17,187 nucleotides of DNA from Anaerolineae bacterium (GCA_021159845.1 JAGHDS010000333.1:1-17187); one strand, 5' to 3'; shown: positions 7,140 through 14,718, counted from the stretch's first letter. The notes: a model not told the origin generated them from the sequence alone. Numbers and translations: made by a program.

Positions 7140-7172
7140 CGCGCCCGTTGGCCTTTGGCTGCCGCGGGCGCG
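7140..7172. repeat. Hairpin in the ligA leader
   Basis: CGCGCCCG (7140-7147) and CGGGCGCG (7165-7172) are perfect complements with a 17-base loop that itself contains TGGC/GCC words. No T-run follows. It lies between the SH3 gene and ligA, so it may be a weak terminator aided by Rho, or an mRNA structure upstream of ligA. Confidence 0.5.
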
Positions 7173-7201
7173 CTTACGTGCTTGCAGCTCGAGGCTGGAT
7201 G

Positions 7202-9244
7202 ATGAGTGATGAATCGGTTGCGAAGCGGATCGCTCGGCTCCGAGAGCTGATCAACTATCACAACTATCGATATTATGTCCTGGATTCTCCCGAGATCAGC
7301 GATGCCGAGTACGACGCGCTGCTCCGGGAGCTCCGGCAACTGGAGGCCGAACATCCGGAACTCATCACGCCGGATTCTCCCACGCAGCGGGTGGGAGGAG
7401 AACCATCGGACCGGTTTGAGAGGGTTGAGCATCCCGTGCCTATGCTCAGCCTCTCCAACGCGTTCGGCCCCGACGAACTGCGCGCCTGGCGGAATCGGAT
7501 CGCCCGCATCCTATCCTCTGAGGCGGTTGAGAAGCTGGCTTATGTGGTAGAACCCAAAATCGATGGTCTGACCGTGGTGCTCCACTACCAGGATGGGCTG
7601 TTCGTTCTAGGGGCCACGCGAGGGGATGGATACGTCGGTGAGGATATCACGGCTAACCTGCGCACGGTACCCGCCGTCCCCCTGCGCATCCCTATCGCGG
7701 GCGATGCCCGGCCGCCTCGTCGGCTTGTGGTGCGCGGGGAGGCATACATGCCCCGTGTCGCTTTCGAGCGCATGAACGCTGAGCTGTCCGCCCGCGGCGA
7801 GCGCACCTTCGCCAACCCGCGCAACGCGGCCGCGGGTTCCCTGCGCCAGCTTGACCCCAAAGTCACTGCCTCTCGCCCGCTCAGCCTGTGGACGTATCAG
7901 GTCGTGCTGGCGGAGGGGGGGGAGACACCACGCACGCAGTGGGAAGCGTTGGATTACCTCCGCCGACTGGGATTCCCGGTGAATCCCCTCAATCGGCGGT
8001 TCGAGGACTTCGAGGCGCTCGTGCAGTACTGCATCGACTGGGAGCCTAAACGCAAGGAGCTCCCTTACGATACGGATGGGCTGGTTATCAAAGTCGACGA
8101 CTTCGCCATCCAGGAGCAGCTCGGCACCGTAGGCAATGCGCCGCGATGGGCCATCGCTTACAAATATCCATCGGAGGAAGCCGTTACCCGGCTGTTGGAC
8201 ATTCAGGTCAACGTTGGGCGTACGGGTGTACTCACTCCCTATGCCGTCTTAGAACCCGTTCGAGTCGGCGGGGTCACCGTTCGCAATGCAACGCTCCATA
8301 ATGAGGACTACATCCGGGAGAAGGATATCCGTATCGGCGATATGGTGGTCGTCCAGCGGGCGGGCGAGGTTATTCCCCAGGTCGTGCGGGTGCTCAAGGA
8401 GGTGCGGACAGGCGATGAGCGGAAGTGGCACATGCCGAAGCGTTGTCCAGTGTGTGGGGAGCCTATCGTGCGCCCGGAGGGCGAGGTCGCCTATTACTGT
8501 GTCAATGCCTCTTGTCCGGCCCAATTGGTACGCCTGGTGGAATATTTCGCCTCGCGTAACGCGATGGACATCGCGGGGTTGGGGGAGAAACAGGCAGCCT
8601 TGTTTGTTGAGAAGGGGCTGATCCACGACATTGCCGATCTCTTCTATCTGAAGCCGGAGCAGTTGCTGGAGTTGGAGGGGTTTAAGGAGAAGCGGGTCCA
8701 GAATTTGATGAATGCGATCGAGGCGGCCAAGAACCGGCCTTTGGCCCGGCTGATCACAGGGTTAGGGATCAAGTTCGTAGGCAGTACCGTGGCGGAGACG
8801 TTGGCGCAGCATTACTATTCCATTGACGCACTCATGCGGGCGACGGAGGAGGAGCTGGTCCAGATCGAGGGGATCGGGCCCAAGATCGCGAAGAGCATTG
8901 TCGATTGGTTCTCACGGGAGTCCAACCGGCGGGTGATCGAGAAGCTGCGCGCGGCTGGCGTCCGCATGGCCGATGTGGCCCCCGAGACTTTGGAAGAGGG
9001 CAAGCGCCCGTTGGAGGGCAAAACGTTCGTCATCACGGGCACGCTCCCGACGATGAGCCGGCAGGAGGTCACGGAGTTCATCGTCCGGCATGGCGGTCGG
9101 GTGACGAACACCGTCAGCCGCCGTACCGATTATCTGGTTGTCGGAGCCTCGCCTGGCAGCAAGCTCCGACGCGCCCAGGAGCTGGGTGTGCCGATCATCG
9201 ACGAGGAGGGGCTAAAGGCGTTGGTCAACGAAGCCTCCGAATGA
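7202..9244 (+). CDS. ligA: NAD-dependent DNA ligase LigA
   Basis: This 680-residue ligase seals nicks in DNA using NAD+ and is essential in replication and repair. Domains in order are: Ia with the NAD-binding YHNYRYYVLD segment (about 19-28); the adenylation domain with the active lysine in VEPKIDGLT (Lys119); the OB fold; a four-cysteine zinc finger (CPVCGEPIV then YYCVNASCPAQ); helix-hairpin-helix repeats (IEGIGPKIAKSI near the last third); and a C-terminal BRCT domain (LEGKTFVITGTLPTMSRQE onward). Everything expected is present and the length is normal. ATG 7202 is chosen because GAGG (7191-7194) lies seven bases upstream; the ATG directly before it (7199) is nearly equivalent. Its stop overlaps an in-frame ATG of the next gene (ATGA at 9241). 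Confidence 0.97.
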   Translation: MSDESVAKRIARLRELINYHNYRYYVLDSPEISDAEYDALLRELRQLEAEHPELITPDSPTQRVGGEPSDRFERVEHPVPMLSLSNAFGPDELRAWRNRIARILSSEAVEKLAYVVEPKIDGLTVVLHYQDGLFVLGATRGDGYVGEDITANLRTVPAVPLRIPIAGDARPPRRLVVRGEAYMPRVAFERMNAELSARGERTFANPRNAAAGSLRQLDPKVTASRPLSLWTYQVVLAEGGETPRTQWEALDYLRRLGFPVNPLNRRFEDFEALVQYCIDWEPKRKELPYDTDGLVIKVDDFAIQEQLGTVGNAPRWAIAYKYPSEEAVTRLLDIQVNVGRTGVLTPYAVLEPVRVGGVTVRNATLHNEDYIREKDIRIGDMVVVQRAGEVIPQVVRVLKEVRTGDERKWHMPKRCPVCGEPIVRPEGEVAYYCVNASCPAQLVRLVEYFASRNAMDIAGLGEKQAALFVEKGLIHDIADLFYLKPEQLLELEGFKEKRVQNLMNAIEAAKNRPLARLITGLGIKFVGSTVAETLAQHYYSIDALMRATEEELVQIEGIGPKIAKSIVDWFSRESNRRVIEKLRAAGVRMADVAPETLEEGKRPLEGKTFVITGTLPTMSRQEVTEFIVRHGGRVTNTVSRRTDYLVVGASPGSKLRRAQELGVPIIDEEGLKALVNEASE

Positions 9245-9303
9245 ACGTTCAAGATGAGTGGCCTCCCGCGATTCCGGAAAATCCTAAAGGTGATAAGGAG
9301 CTT

Positions 9304-10551
9304 ATGAACGTAACACGGCCACATACATACCCATTCTCTGAGACGATCACGTTAAAAGGTCATATCATTGATTCTCTGATTCTAGCCCGCGTGATGGACG
9401 CCATCATGGATTTGGGCGGGGATTTCAACGTGGAGGAGATCTACGTGGGGCGCCATAAGCAGGAGCCCAGCCGCGCCCGGATCAGCGTTTTCGCCGAGAC
9501 GGAATTGCAGATGCGCCAGATCCTGGTCACGCTGCAGCAGTTCGGTGCTCAGATATTAGATGGGGGAGATGTGCGCACGGAGCCAGCTCCCATCGATGGG
9601 GCGGTACCCGATGATTTCTATTCCACGACGAACCTCCCTACGCAAGTTCGGCTGAATGGCACCTGGGTGGACGTGCAAGGTACCGAGATGGATCTGGTGA
9701 TCGTGGTCGATCGAGAGCGCGGTGCGGCGTTCGCCCGGCCGATCGGCGATGTCAAGGCGGGGGAACAGATCGTCGTTGGGCATGAGGGCATCCGTGTAAT
9801 CCCCATGGAGCGCGAACGAGAGCAGGAGGTGTTCAGCTTCATGCGCTCCGCGGTGTCCTCCGAGCGCCCTAACGCCCTGGCTATTGCCAGAGTGGCTCAG
9901 ACGATACGTGAGGTCCGCGACGCGGGCGGGAAGATATTGTTCGTCGTTGGCCCGGCCATCATTCACAGCGGCGCCGGCAAGTATCTGGCATGGCTTATCC
10001 ATAACGGATATGTACACGTCCTGTTTGGCGGCAACGCCATCGCGGTCCACGACGTGGAGTCGCAGCTCTTCGGCACATCGCTGGGTGTGGATCTACAGAG
10101 CGGGTTACCGACCCCTGGCGGGCACCGGAATCACATGCGCGCCATCAACGCCGTTCGTAAGGTGGGCTCGCTGGAGAAGGCGGTGGAGACCGGGTTGATA
10201 CGCTCGGGGGTAATGTATGAAGCGATCCGGCACAACGTGCGCATGGTGTTGGCCGGCTCCATCCGCGACGATGGCCCTATGCCCGGCGTCATCACAGATA
10301 CCGTCGAGGCCCAGCGAAAGATGAGGGAGGCGTTGGAGGGCGTCGAGGTGGCCATCATGGTCGCGACCATGCTCCACTCCATCGCGACCGGCAACTTGCT
10401 CCCGGCATACGTGAAAGTCGTCGTGGTGGACATCAACCCGGCCACGGTGACCAAACTAGCCGATCGGGGGAGTTTCCAGGCTGTGGGAATGGTTACAGAC
10501 GCAGAGTTGTTCCTGCGCGAGCTGGCCGAGGAGCTTGGAATGCCAAAGTGA
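9304..10551 (+). CDS. TIGR00300 / LOR-SDH domain protein (archaeal-type ornithine cyclodeaminase-like)
   Basis: This 415-residue protein fits the TIGR00300 family from end to end: an opening with LKGHIIDSLILARVMDAIMD and GGDFNVEEIYVGRHK, a middle with VVGPAIIHSGAGKYLAWLI, then FGTSLGVDLQSG and GGHRNHMRAINAV, and late VLAGSIRDDGPMPGVITDT. Relatives include the archaeal ornithine cyclodeaminase of Methanococcus and the C-terminal domain of cyanobacterial ArgZ/AgrE, which convert ornithine to proline and ammonia (family knowledge). Here it stands alone without the arginine-dihydrolase domain. The precise substrate cannot be read from sequence. ATG 9304 is preferred: AAAGGTGAT and AAGGAG lie upstream and the family alignment starts soon after. 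An in-frame ATG at 9241 overlapping the ligA stop would add 21 residues with no ribosome site. It is probably co-transcribed with ligA. Confidence 0.82.
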   Translation: MNVTRPHTYPFSETITLKGHIIDSLILARVMDAIMDLGGDFNVEEIYVGRHKQEPSRARISVFAETELQMRQILVTLQQFGAQILDGGDVRTEPAPIDGAVPDDFYSTTNLPTQVRLNGTWVDVQGTEMDLVIVVDRERGAAFARPIGDVKAGEQIVVGHEGIRVIPMEREREQEVFSFMRSAVSSERPNALAIARVAQTIREVRDAGGKILFVVGPAIIHSGAGKYLAWLIHNGYVHVLFGGNAIAVHDVESQLFGTSLGVDLQSGLPTPGGHRNHMRAINAVRKVGSLEKAVETGLIRSGVMYEAIRHNVRMVLAGSIRDDGPMPGVITDTVEAQRKMREALEGVEVAIMVATMLHSIATGNLLPAYVKVVVVDINPATVTKLADRGSFQAVGMVTDAELFLRELAEELGMPK

Positions 10552-10560
10552 TCGGTTAAT

Positions 10561-10589
10561 TTGCAATCAGGGCCTCTTTTCGGGAAAAT
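10561..10589 (+). promoter_or_regulatory. Possible promoter before the CpXC gene
   Basis: TTGCAA (10561-10566) and GAAAAT (10584-10589) are separated by 17 bases. Each hexamer matches the consensus at four positions. It is only a candidate; the leader would be about 115 bases and would include the hairpin at 10630-10644. Confidence 0.3.
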
Positions 10590-10629
10590 ACCTTTTGGGT
10601 GTTCCGGTGAATTGGGGGACGGGGACTCG

Positions 10630-10644
10630 AAGGCCATTGGCCTT
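10630..10644. repeat. Short hairpin in the CpXC gene leader
   Basis: AAGGCC-ATT-GGCCTT is a perfect 6-bp stem with a 3-base loop between the TIGR00300 gene and the CpXC gene. A second imperfect stem (AGGGTTC with GACCCT, about 10650-10666) follows. Neither has a T-run, so termination is not well supported. Confidence 0.35.
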
Positions 10645-10709
10645 GCATCAGGGTTCTGCTGGACCCTCATGCTGATACTGTTTGGGAAGCACGAGTTGAA
10701 GGACAGGAT

Positions 10710-11945
10710 ATGGCATCAAGACAAAGAACGACGGTAAAATGCCCTCAGTGCGGTGCTCAGTTTACGGCTGAGGTACACACGATCATTGATGTGAGCCAGG
10801 AGCCGGCGTTGAAGTCAGAATTCCTGGCCGGCCGGATCAATATGGCTACCTGCCCCACTTGTGGGACACAGGTCGCCCTTTCCGCGCCCATACTCTACCA
10901 CGATTCCTCCAAGGAGTTCCTGGGCGTGTTCATTCCTCCCCAGGCCAACCTTACTGAGGTGGAGCGCCAGCAACGTATTGGCCAGCTCACAAACGCGCTG
11001 ATGAATTCCCTGCCGCCCGCGCAGCGCAAGGCATATCTGCTGCAGCCTCGGCAATTCCTGACCATGCAGAGCATGATCGAGGCTGTATTGGAGGCGGACG
11101 GGATCACACGGGAGATGCTGGAGTCCCAACGTGAGCGGCTGAGCCTGCTGGAACGTCTGAGTCGGGCCGTACATGATGAAGCCCAATTGCAGGCGATCGC
11201 GGCGGAGAACGACAAGAAGATCGACGCTGAGTTCTTCGCCTTGGCCTCCACCCTGGCGGAGAGCGCAGCGGCCGGAGGGGATCAGCAGGCAGCCTCTCAG
11301 ATCACGTTGTTGCTTGACAAACTGATGGAGATGACGTCCTTTGGGCGCAGGTTGAAGGCTCAGCGGGACATCCTGACCGGGATCGATGAGAACACGACCC
11401 GCGAGGATATCCTGGAACGTCTGATCAATGCCAAAGAGGACGCTGCCATTGAGGCGCTGGTTTTGGTAGCGTTCCCATTGATGGATTACTACTTCTTCCA
11501 GTTGCTTGCAGAGCGCATTGATCGCGCGGAAAAGCGCCGTAACCGTGAGGAAGCCAGGCGGCTGAGGGCCTTGCGCGATCGTGTGCTGGAGCTCCGAGAG
11601 CAGCAAGAATCGGCTCTGCGCTCAGTACTTGAGGAGGCATCTCAATTGCTCCAGGCCGCGTTGGAGAGTGATGATCCAGCGGCTGTGCTGCGCGCTCGTA
11701 AGGACGAGATTAACGAGACCTTCATGAACGTGGTGGTCGCCAATGCGGAGGCAGCCGCGCGGCAGGGGAACATCACGGCCGCGCGTCGTCTCCGTGAAAT
11801 ATGGGATATCACATTAGACGTTCTGGAGGAGGAGTTGCCTGCCGATCTGAGATTGATCAACCGGTTGCTGCGCGCGGAGTACCCCGGATGGCACGCGCAA
11901 GCTCCTGATGGAACATCGCGGCGAACTAAGCCCGGAGTTGATTGA
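10710..11945 (+). CDS. CpXC-domain zinc-ribbon protein, apparent frameshift near 3' end
   Basis: The uninterrupted frame gives 411 residues. The N-terminus is a CpXC domain with a two-knuckle zinc site, CPQC (Cys11, Cys14) and CPTC (Cys48, Cys51), followed by SAPILYHDSSKEFLGVFIP. The remaining 300 residues are almost all charged amphipathic helix, including a region rich in Arg/Glu (about 270-310, RAEKRRNREEARRLRALRDR), so a coiled-coil scaffold is likely. The family's function is unknown. The last 19 residues (from GWHAQA) look unlike the rest, while the next frame continues a fitting helical sequence at 11887-12045. A single extra base near CCCCGG (11882-11887) would explain this. The corrected protein would have 444 residues. 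The start at 10710 has AAGGA and CAGGAT upstream. A strong terminator follows at 12175. Confidence 0.85.
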   Translation: MASRQRTTVKCPQCGAQFTAEVHTIIDVSQEPALKSEFLAGRINMATCPTCGTQVALSAPILYHDSSKEFLGVFIPPQANLTEVERQQRIGQLTNALMNSLPPAQRKAYLLQPRQFLTMQSMIEAVLEADGITREMLESQRERLSLLERLSRAVHDEAQLQAIAAENDKKIDAEFFALASTLAESAAAGGDQQAASQITLLLDKLMEMTSFGRRLKAQRDILTGIDENTTREDILERLINAKEDAAIEALVLVAFPLMDYYFFQLLAERIDRAEKRRNREEARRLRALRDRVLELREQQESALRSVLEEASQLLQAALESDDPAAVLRARKDEINETFMNVVVANAEAAARQGNITAARRLREIWDITLDVLEEELPADLRLINRLLRAEYPGWHAQAPDGTSRRTKPGVD

Positions 11946-12045
11946 GGCCATGCGTGTCATGGCGGAACATTTTCGTCAGCAGGAAGAGGAGGAGACGGCT
12001 AAGAAACTAGAGAACATACGGACTCAGGCTACACTGATGCTCTGA
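11887..12045 (+). pseudogene. Out-of-frame C-terminal part of the CpXC protein
   Basis: Read one base shifted from the gene upstream, 52 codons run to a TGA at 12043. They begin DGTRKLLMEHRGELSPELIE, continue AMRVMAEHFRQQEEEE and end LENIRTQATLML. The strand has the same charged helical character as the protein upstream, and an in-frame stop ends it neatly. Joined after Tyr-Pro (codon CCC at 11883-11885) by skipping G11886, it completes the protein. Either the assembly carries an extra G, or the gene is mutated, or a ribosomal +1 shift occurs (tRNA-Pro could slip from CCC to CCG). Confidence 0.72.
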
Positions 12046-12174
12046 TGAGGTTATTGAGGCAGTGATGGGTACTCCGTTATACCTCATCGCCGTAACCAAG
12101 TAGAGGCCCTTGAGACCTTCACCTGGAGGGCGGGGAACAATGGGGTTCATGCCTTCGCGCAGGTTGGTCCTGTC

Positions 12175-12208
12175 GCAGGACATTCTGGGGGGGAATGTCC
12201 TGCTTTTT
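12175..12208 (+). terminator. Strong Rho-independent terminator
   Basis: GCAGGACATTC (12175-12185) and GAATGTCCTGC (12193-12203) form a perfect 11-bp stem around a 7-base loop, followed at once by TTTTT (12204-12208). It ends the transcript of the CpXC gene, 130 bases after the corrected stop. Confidence 0.9.
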
Positions 12209-12217
12209 GCGCAATCT

Positions 12218-12254
12218 GCCCAATGCGTGTGGTGCATTGGGCTTGTTCGCTTTT
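12218..12254 (+). terminator. Second terminator-like hairpin
   Basis: GCCCAATGC (12218-12226) and GCATTGGGC (12234-12242) form a perfect 9-bp stem with a 7-base loop. The downstream stretch TTGTTCGCTTTT is T-rich but interrupted, so it may be a back-up terminator. Confidence 0.65.
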
Positions 12255-12266
12255 AGCCATCTGTCA

Positions 12267-12298
12267 TAGTTGAGCCCGCGACCTCGCGGGCTCAACTA
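12267..12298. repeat. 15-bp perfect palindrome-like hairpin
   Basis: A 15-base arm (12267-12281, TAGTTGAGCCCGCGA) is matched exactly by its complement (12284-12298) with only CC between. No T-run follows on either strand (ACGAAGG downstream; ATGACAGA on the other side). The stem is far too perfect to be chance. It could be an RNA hairpin, a dimeric protein site or a palindromic repeat element. Confidence 0.85.
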
Positions 12299-12308
12299 CG
12301 AAGGATGA

Positions 12309-12342
12309 ACCCCTTGATTCACAAAAATCCAAAACAAGGGGT
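12309..12342 (+). promoter_or_regulatory. Hairpin that could mask the nfnA ribosome site
   Basis: ACCCCTTG (12309-12316) pairs perfectly with CAAGGGGT (12335-12342). The second arm contains the only Shine-Dalgarno-like sequence (AAGGGG) before the ATG at 12351, nine bases away. The 18-base loop is A-rich. In the folded state the ribosome site would be closed. Confidence 0.5.
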
Positions 12343-12350
12343 CGCTCAAT

Positions 12351-13214
12351 ATGTTCAGGATCGTAGAAGCAGAATTCACAGCTCCGGAGATCAAGCGGTT
12401 CGTGATCGAGGCGCCCAGAATCGCCCGCAAGAGAAGAGCCGGGCAATTCGTCATCGTCCGTTTGGATGACAAGGGGGAGCGCATTCCTCTCACCATAGCC
12501 GGCTCCGATCCAGAGAGTGGAACGATCACCCTCATCGTCCAGGGCATCGGCAAGACGACAAAAGCCATGAACATGAAGGAGGCAGGGGACGCCCTGCAGG
12601 ATATTGTGGGGCCGCTTGGAAGGCCGTCGGACATCAAACACTATGGTGTGACGGTGAGCATCGGTGGTGGTGTGGGCACAGCCATCGCCTACCCCACAGC
12701 AGCGGCGCTCAAAGAGGCCGGAAATTATGTGATCACGATCAACGGAGCCCGGTCCAGGGAGTTTGTCATTTTGGAAGAGGAGATGGCAGCCGTCAGCGAT
12801 GAGGCGTACATCACCACGGATGACGGCTCCTATGGGTTCCACGGCCTCGTTACCGATAAGCTGCAGGAGCTCCTCGATCAGGGGAGGAGGATCGATTTCG
12901 TCTTGGCAGTAGGGCCTGTCCCCATGATGAAGGCAGTGGCGGATATAACCCGACCTTATGGCATCAAGACGATGGTGAGCCTGAACCCGATCATGATAGA
13001 TGGTACTGGGATGTGTGGGGCCTGTCGGGTCATCGTAGGCGGCCAGGTCAAATTTGCCTGTGTGGATGGACCGGAATTCGATGCCCACGAGGTCGATTTC
13101 GAGAACCTGATGTGCCGGAATAAGGCCTATGCGGACGAAGAGCGAGAGGCGCTTGCCAGATTCCTAAAGGAACGCCGCCCACAGCCACATGATTCGGCTC
13201 TGGTAGTAAAGTGA
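12351..13214 (+). CDS. nfnA: NfnA/SudB-like FAD-NAD-[2Fe-2S] subunit
   Basis: This 287-residue flavoprotein is the small subunit of an NfnAB-type ferredoxin:NADP+ oxidoreductase or SudAB-type sulfide dehydrogenase. The FAD part has AGQFVIVRL and RIPLTIA (about 30-50). The NAD part has GGGVGTAIAYP (105-115) and AVGPVPMMKAV (186-196). The C-terminal cluster motif is DGTGMCGACRVIVGG with VKFACVDGPEF: Asp217, Cys222, Cys225 and Cys237, the ligand set known for this family's unusual [2Fe-2S] site. The family is often labelled as dihydroorotate dehydrogenase electron transfer subunit, but no pyrD is present. Its stop overlaps an in-frame GTG of the next gene, and NfnB follows 23 bases later, so the two form one enzyme. 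It is preceded by a stem that may close the ribosome site. Confidence 0.85.
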   Translation: MFRIVEAEFTAPEIKRFVIEAPRIARKRRAGQFVIVRLDDKGERIPLTIAGSDPESGTITLIVQGIGKTTKAMNMKEAGDALQDIVGPLGRPSDIKHYGVTVSIGGGVGTAIAYPTAAALKEAGNYVITINGARSREFVILEEEMAAVSDEAYITTDDGSYGFHGLVTDKLQELLDQGRRIDFVLAVGPVPMMKAVADITRPYGIKTMVSLNPIMIDGTGMCGACRVIVGGQVKFACVDGPEFDAHEVDFENLMCRNKAYADEEREALARFLKERRPQPHDSALVVK

Positions 13215-13237
13215 CCGCAGGATGGAGTGAGCGAACC

Positions 13238-14671
13238 ATGATCGAGAAAAGGTTAACTACCAGAGAACGGCTCCGAATTCACCGCCACGCGATGCCCGAG
13301 CGGGATCCGATAGAGCGTCGATCCAACTTTGAAGAGGTCAACCTGGGCTATACCCCGGAGCTGGCGATAGCGGAGGCACACAGGTGCCTGCAATGCCCCA
13401 AACCCACGTGCGAGGATGGCTGCCCTGTCAACATACACATCAAGGAGTTCATTGGACGAATCGCCGAAGGGGACTTCCTGGGCGCAGTGAGGAAAATCAA
13501 GGAAGACAACATCCTGCCGGCGGTATGCGGCCGGGTCTGTCCTCAAGAAATCCAATGCGAAGCGGCTTGTGTCCTTAGCAAACGGGGAGAGCCTGTAGCC
13601 ATCGGCCACTTGGAAAGGTTCGTCGCCGATTATGAGCGGGAGACGGGACAGATTGAAGTACCCGCTATCCAACCATCAACCGGAAAAAGGATCGCTATAG
13701 TGGGAAGCGGCCCGGCCGGCCTGAGCTGTGCGAATGACCTGCGACGGTGGGGCCACGAGGTTACGGTCTTCGAAGCATTACACGACCTGGGTGGTGTCCT
13801 CGCTTATGGGATCCCCGAGTTCCGCCTTCCCAAGGAGATCGTGCATAAAGAGCTTGATTGTCTCAGGCACATGGGGGTCAAATTCGAGACCGACGTGGTG
13901 ATAGGCCAGACGTTCACTGTGGATGAGTTGCTGCAGGAAGAGGGATACGATGCCGTATTTCTCGGCGTAGGGGCTGGCCTCCCGTGGTTCATGGGGATTC
14001 CCGGTGAGGATCTCGTCGGCGTTTACTCCGCCAATGAGTTCCTCATCCGGGTAAACCTGATGAGAGCCTATCGCTTCCCCGACTATGATACTCCGATGAT
14101 CGACCTGCGTGGGAAAAACGTCGCCGTTGTAGGTGCGGGTAACACCGCGATGGATGCAGCTCGCACCGCGCTACGCCTTCAGGCCAAGAACACCTGTATC
14201 ATCTACCGGAGATCCGAGGAGGAGATGCCCGCCCGTGCCGAGGAGATCAAGCACGCGAAGGACGAAGGAGTCAAGTTCGTGCTCCTCGTGAATCCTGTGG
14301 AGTTCACCGGCGACGAGGAGGGCCGGCTGAAGGCAGTCAAGCTGATAAGGATGAGGTTGGGAGAGCCAGACGCGTCGGGGCGCCGAAGGCCTATCCCGAT
14401 TGAGGGGTCGGAGTTCGTCATGGAGCTTGATGTGGCTATCATAGCTATTGGGAGCAGCCCTAACCCGCTGATCGCGAAGACGACTCCGGACATCGAGGTG
14501 AGTCGGAAGGGTACAATTGTGGTCGACGAGGCAACCATGAAGACCAGCAAGCAAGGGGTCTTCGCCGGAGGTGACGTCGTTAGCGGGGGAGCCACAGTGA
14601 TCCGGGCGATGGGTGCCGGTCGCAAGGCGGCGAGGGCTATACACGAATATGTGATGACAGATGTTTGGTAG
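13238..14671 (+). CDS. nfnB: NfnB/SudA-like (GltD-type) [4Fe-4S] flavoprotein subunit
   Basis: This 477-residue subunit is the partner of NfnA. The N-terminus carries two four-cysteine sets: CLQCPKPTCEDGC (Cys50, 53, 58, 62) and CGRVCPQEIQCEAAC (Cys97, 101, 107, 111). An FAD dinucleotide fold follows (IVGSGPAGLS, 154-163), then an NADP fold (VVGAGNTAMDAART, 298-310) with RRSEEEMPAR, and a closing GGDVVSGGATVIRAMGAGRK. This is the layout of the glutamate synthase small chain family; the missing large chain and the adjacent NfnA argue against glutamate synthase. With NfnA it could bifurcate electrons between NADH, ferredoxin and NADP+. Whether bifurcation or simple sulfide/polysulfide reduction is the real job cannot be told here. 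ATG 13238 has GGAGTGA upstream; GTG 13211, overlapping the nfnA stop, is an alternative. Confidence 0.86.
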   Translation: MIEKRLTTRERLRIHRHAMPERDPIERRSNFEEVNLGYTPELAIAEAHRCLQCPKPTCEDGCPVNIHIKEFIGRIAEGDFLGAVRKIKEDNILPAVCGRVCPQEIQCEAACVLSKRGEPVAIGHLERFVADYERETGQIEVPAIQPSTGKRIAIVGSGPAGLSCANDLRRWGHEVTVFEALHDLGGVLAYGIPEFRLPKEIVHKELDCLRHMGVKFETDVVIGQTFTVDELLQEEGYDAVFLGVGAGLPWFMGIPGEDLVGVYSANEFLIRVNLMRAYRFPDYDTPMIDLRGKNVAVVGAGNTAMDAARTALRLQAKNTCIIYRRSEEEMPARAEEIKHAKDEGVKFVLLVNPVEFTGDEEGRLKAVKLIRMRLGEPDASGRRRPIPIEGSEFVMELDVAIIAIGSSPNPLIAKTTPDIEVSRKGTIVVDEATMKTSKQGVFAGGDVVSGGATVIRAMGAGRKAARAIHEYVMTDVW

Positions 14672-14718
14672 ATCGCAGGGCGGCTACTCGGCATCTACAG
14701 GAGAGGGCGGCTGAGGAA

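Larger units (their letters stand above)
12046..12350. other. Gene-free region with a chain of hairpins
   Basis: The first 130 bases hold nothing recognisable. From 12175 four separate inverted repeats follow one another up to the nfnA ribosome site. Open frames on the minus strand here have no ribosome sites and are judged to be chance. Confidence 0.6.

Noticed and set aside
7120..7148. TTGACA at 7120-7125 as a ligA promoter
   Set aside because: The position 17 bases downstream is GCCCGT, and no -10-like sequence is found at spacings of 15-19.
8905..9303. Upstream extension of the TIGR00300 frame into ligA
   Set aside because: The frame stays open by chance across the ligA 3' end; the family begins just after 9304, where a ribosome site exists.
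12243..12272. TTGTTC-18-TAGTTG as an nfnA promoter
   Set aside because: Both hexamers are weak, and the -10 would lie inside the arm of the 15-bp palindrome and directly after a terminator-like stem.
12264..13088. Long open frame on the minus strand (274 codons)
   Set aside because: It lies opposite nfnA, has no ribosome site or known motif, and its openness follows from the codon bias of the real gene.
13238..14671. Glutamate synthase small chain (gltD) as the name of the large flavoprotein
   Set aside because: There is no glutamate synthase large chain next to it, and the adjacent NfnA-like gene points to an NfnAB/SudAB-type enzyme.
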